Part shown: positions 61,641-64,000 of the stretch, piece by piece
Position numbering within the stretch: the stretch's first letter is position 1
How the letters are laid out: the number at the start of each line of letters is the position of its first letter
Origin: Phycisphaeraceae bacterium
GTDB taxonomy: Bacteria > Planctomycetota > Phycisphaerae > Phycisphaerales > UBA1924
NCBI GenBank assembly: GCA_021297895.1
Contig: JAJTHN010000041.1
Coordinates: 1 to 64,000 of the forward strand
Reading direction: 5' to 3'
Length of the DNA stretch: 64,000 nucleotides
Translations under genes and position numbers: made by a program
Notes under the pieces: model-generated
What the model was told of the DNA's origin: nothing
Database searches by the model: none
What the model saw: the letters and a program-made list of their open reading frames with translations, nothing else

Positions 61641-63371
61641 TCAGACCGTCCGGCCATCGGTCGGCGCGTCGAAGGCGATCGAGGCGATGGTCACATCGTC
61701 GGCCAGCGCATCGGCGCTCGTGCCCGCGTGAGCACGAACGGCCGAGAGCAGCAGCCGCACGTCGTCCTCGCAGGAGTCGGCGCGTGCGAGCGCACCGAGC
61801 ACGCGTGCGCTGCCGAACTCCTCGCACGCGGGCGCGGGGCCCTGCTGCTCGACGACGCCGTCGCTGTACAGAATGATCCGCGATCCCGAAGGAACGCTCA
61901 GGCGGTCCAACGCGTAGGGATAGTCCGGCGCGACACGCAGCGGCGGGCCGCCCTCGCTGGGAATGATCGTCGGCGGCGCGTTGGGCGTGCGCAGGATCGC
62001 AAATCCGTGACCCGCGTCGATGTACTCCAGCGTGCCGTCGCGCTGATCGAGCACGCCCAGCCAGAGCGAAACGAAGCGCGTGTCGGGGGTCCGGTCCGCC
62101 AGGTGACGATTCACATCGGCCAGGGCTCGGACGAGGTCGCGCGAGTGGCGCAGCGACGCGTTGAGGTACGACTGCGTCGTGGCCATGACGATCGACGCGG
62201 GCACGCCTTTGCCCGAGACATCGCCAACAAAGAACGCCGTTCGATGCTCATCGAGCGGGATGACATCGAACAGATCACCGGCGACAAAGCGGCCCGGGAG
62301 CACGTTCATCGCGTAACTGAGACGACCGAAGCGGCCCGCGCCCGCGGGAAGGATGAGCCGCTGGATGTCCAGCGCAGCGCCCATCTGTTCCTCGGTGCGG
62401 AGGCGTTCGATCTCGAGACGGTCGCGGCGGATGTTGGCCAGCGCCATGGCGCACATGTCGGCGACGGCCTGACAGAACGCCGCGGCGTCGTCGTGCACGC
62501 GCGGGTCGCCGACGCGCGAGTCCAGGTACAGGCACAGGTTCGCCTGGTTGTCGAGCATCACCGGCACGCAGAGCGCCGTGAGGATGCCCGATGAGACGAT
62601 GCTGTGGATGTTGTTGATCCCCGCGGCGGCGGAACCCGATGCCGGACCGGACACCGGGGTTGGCACCGCCGCGCCGGTCTGGTCCTTCTTCATGCGCACG
62701 ATCTGTCCCGTGCTGGCGGCGCGAACGAGGGATCGCGAGAACGCGCTGGCGTCGCTTGCGCGGAGCGGGCCGCGGGCGGCGATGAGATCGATCTGCTCGG
62801 CGCCGGCGATGGGCCGGATGATCGCGACAACGGTGTAGCCCGTGCCCTGTGCCAGCACATCGAGCACGCCCTCGGCAAGCGTGAGTTCGTCCTTGGCCGC
62901 GCCGATGCGCTTGGCGCAGTCGAGCAGCAGTTCCAGGCGGCGGCGGTGGATGTTCTCGCGGCCCGTATCGACGACGGTGATGAGTTGCTCGGCCTCGCCC
63001 GGCCGGTCGGAGGTCTGGATCGTCGCGAAGGTGGTTTCGCCCGGATAGCCGGCGATGAGCGTCCAGGGGCCAATCTTCAGCCGGTCGCCGCGGTGGAGTC
63101 GGTGCGAAACGTGCGGCGTGAGCCGGCTGCCGTTGATGAAGGTGCCGTGGCGAGATTCCAGATCGATGACGAACCACGACCCGCCCGAGAACGTGAGTTT
63201 GCAGTGGGTGCGCGAGACCGAGCGCTCGCCCTCGGGCAGTTGAACCTGGCACGATGTGTGGCGGCCGATGGTGATCTCGCCCGCGGGCGGAATCCACAGT
63301 GCCGACAGCGGCGGCCCGCTGACGGGCTCGAGCCGAAGGCTGCCGGCGGCGGAGCCGGGAAGGGTGGCCAT
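61641..63371 (-). CDS. FHA-GAF-PP2C (SpoIIE/RsbU-like) phosphatase
   Basis: 576 residues. An FHA domain (about 30-105: ITIGRHTSCQVQLPEGERSV, SRTHCKLTF, HGTFINGSRL), a GAF-type domain (about 150-330, AEGVLDVLAQGTGYTVVAII, ALCVPVMLDNQANLCLYLDS), a short coiled coil, then a PP2C phosphatase domain (about 350-570: LPGRFVAGDLFDVIPLDEHR, GDVSGKGVPASIVMA, TLEYIDAGHG, ILYSDGVVEQQ, DDVTIASI). Such proteins dephosphorylate anti-anti-sigma factors or respond to phospho-Thr partners via FHA. The metal-binding Asp of GDLFD, GDVSGKG and DDVT are present. No anti-sigma partner is adjacent; the kinase at 1269 is a far candidate. Confidence 0.93.
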   Translation of the reverse strand: MATLPGSAAGSLRLEPVSGPPLSALWIPPAGEITIGRHTSCQVQLPEGERSVSRTHCKLTFSGGSWFVIDLESRHGTFINGSRLTPHVSHRLHRGDRLKIGPWTLIAGYPGETTFATIQTSDRPGEAEQLITVVDTGRENIHRRRLELLLDCAKRIGAAKDELTLAEGVLDVLAQGTGYTVVAIIRPIAGAEQIDLIAARGPLRASDASAFSRSLVRAASTGQIVRMKKDQTGAAVPTPVSGPASGSAAAGINNIHSIVSSGILTALCVPVMLDNQANLCLYLDSRVGDPRVHDDAAAFCQAVADMCAMALANIRRDRLEIERLRTEEQMGAALDIQRLILPAGAGRFGRLSYAMNVLPGRFVAGDLFDVIPLDEHRTAFFVGDVSGKGVPASIVMATTQSYLNASLRHSRDLVRALADVNRHLADRTPDTRFVSLWLGVLDQRDGTLEYIDAGHGFAILRTPNAPPTIIPSEGGPPLRVAPDYPYALDRLSVPSGSRIILYSDGVVEQQGPAPACEEFGSARVLGALARADSCEDDVRLLLSAVRAHAGTSADALADDVTIASIAFDAPTDGRTV

Positions 63372-63417
63372 GATCCGAGTCTAGCGGCGGGCGGGCACGT
63401 CGGCTTACGCTCAGCCC

Positions 63418-64000
63418 ATGGATGCCGAAGTCGCCGGAATTCGCAAGCCGGAACCTCCCCTGATCCTCTCCACGTGGTCGTTCGGACCGATCGCCAACCG
63501 TGCGGCGCTGGCGAGTCTGCGCGCGGGCGGCTCGGCGCTGGACGCGGCGGTCGCGGGAGCGACGGCCGTTGAGGACGACCCGACGGTCGACAGCGTCGGC
63601 ATCGGCGGCATCCCCGATGCTTCGGGGCGCGTGTCGCTCGACGCGAGCGTGATGACTGACCCCGATCGCTGCGGGAGCGTGTGCTACGTCCGCGGCTATC
63701 CGCACGCGGCGCGCATGGCCCGCGCCGTGATGGACCGGACCATCCACATCATGCTCGCGGGAGATGGCGCGGAGTCATTCGCGGCGCTTCAGGGCTTCGC
63801 TCGTCACGAGACCGACCTGCTCACGCCGCAGGCGCGGGCGGCGCACGAGAAGTGGGCGGCCGCGCGTGCGGCGCACGTGCCCGCACCGGGGGAGAAACTG
63901 GGCGTGCTCCCGCCGATGAATGTTGAAGAGCGCTTCGCGCAGGCTCGCGGCCCCCGGGAACCGATGCACGACACGGTGTGCGTGCTGGTGCGTTCGGGGA
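63418..64000 (+). CDS. N4-(beta-N-acetylglucosaminyl)asparaginase / isoaspartyl peptidase family, 5' part
   Basis: ATG 63418 begins an open frame that runs off the right edge (194 codons seen). The Ntn-hydrolase family signature is clear: LILSTWSFGPIANRAALASL, GGSALDAAVAGATAVEDDPT, VDSVGIGGIPDASGRVSLDA, and, near the end, MHDTVCVLV, where the Thr of HDT is the expected catalytic nucleophile freed by autoproteolysis. The precursor remains unprocessed until cleaved before that Thr. The Met start is followed by acidic residues and no signal peptide. It is divergent from the phosphatase gene; 46 bp separate them. Substrate (glycosylated Asn or isoaspartyl peptide) is undecided. Confidence 0.9.
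   Translation, partial: MDAEVAGIRKPEPPLILSTWSFGPIANRAALASLRAGGSALDAAVAGATAVEDDPTVDSVGIGGIPDASGRVSLDASVMTDPDRCGSVCYVRGYPHAARMARAVMDRTIHIMLAGDGAESFAALQGFARHETDLLTPQARAAHEKWAAARAAHVPAPGEKLGVLPPMNVEERFAQARGPREPMHDTVCVLVRSG

Overview
The window is high-GC bacterial DNA, most likely from a planctomycete of the Phycisphaerae type. The evidence is a 16S rRNA gene that ends in its own terminator with no tRNA or 23S gene behind it, a planctomycete-style small ECF sigma factor divergent from a Ser/Thr kinase with TPR repeats, a cysteine-free ribosomal protein L32, a sorting tail of the form [13 protein letters not shown] followed by arginines, dockerin-like C-terminal repeats, and prepilin-like proteins with an H-X9-D motif. 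The class assignment is an inference from these traits. No plasmid, phage, insertion sequence, tRNA or CRISPR array was seen.

Layout. 0-0.43 kb: 16S 3' end and terminator. 0.5-6.4 kb: an ECF sigma factor broken by one in-frame amber codon, a TPR kinase, a SIMPL protein and a polysaccharide deacetylase. 6.5-7.9 kb: rpmF-plsX. 8.2-14.9 kb: ankyrin protein, an orphan mraZ with its own TGGGG boxes, an amidohydrolase, an acetyltransferase, a secreted esterase and a lipoprotein. 15.2-26.2 kb: rplK-rplA-rplJ-rplL-rpoB-rpoC ending in a clear terminator. 26.2-30.1 kb (minus strand): a cobalamin riboswitch, then a long surface-protein gene that looks like two secreted proteins joined in frame, then a pseudopilin overlapping it by 4 bp, then a small ferredoxin-like protein. 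30.4-38.6 kb: a DUF1444 protein, a sigma-54 activator, a degenerate GGDEF protein, a lipoprotein hydrolase, a PilZ-J-domain fusion, a CarF-like lipid desaturase with a palindromic operator, a META lipoprotein and an RRM RNA-binding protein. 38.6-48.5 kb: thrS, an aldehyde dehydrogenase, a B12-binding/MeaB GTPase fusion and membrane proteins, set among several repeat families. 48.5-64 kb: an ABC substrate-binding protein, an aminotransferase, an AAA ATPase, a prolyl oligopeptidase carrying a C-terminal heavy-metal domain, a glutamine-amidotransferase-like hydrolase, a histidine kinase, a cation:proton antiporter, metF, an FHA-GAF-PP2C phosphatase and the start of an asparaginase-type Ntn hydrolase.

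The strongest candidate for a new system is the riboswitch-controlled envelope operon at 26.5-30.1 kb. A canonical cobalamin aptamer sits 200 nt upstream of a predicted beta-propeller protein with a sorting tail, a second exported protein with Ca-binding-like repeats, and a translationally coupled pseudopilin. By analogy with the B12-binding surface propellers of Bacteroides (BtuG) it may be a cell-surface corrinoid capture device. The same window carries a B12-binding/MeaB fusion and metF, so B12 use is a recurring theme.

A second theme is unusual domain joins (PilZ-J, prolyl oligopeptidase-HMA, B12-binding-MeaB). A third is repeats in the 42-47 kb accessory stretch: 21-bp tandem arrays, an interspersed repeat with a 48-bp identical head and a polypurine tail, and short TCAAATGG-type repeats.
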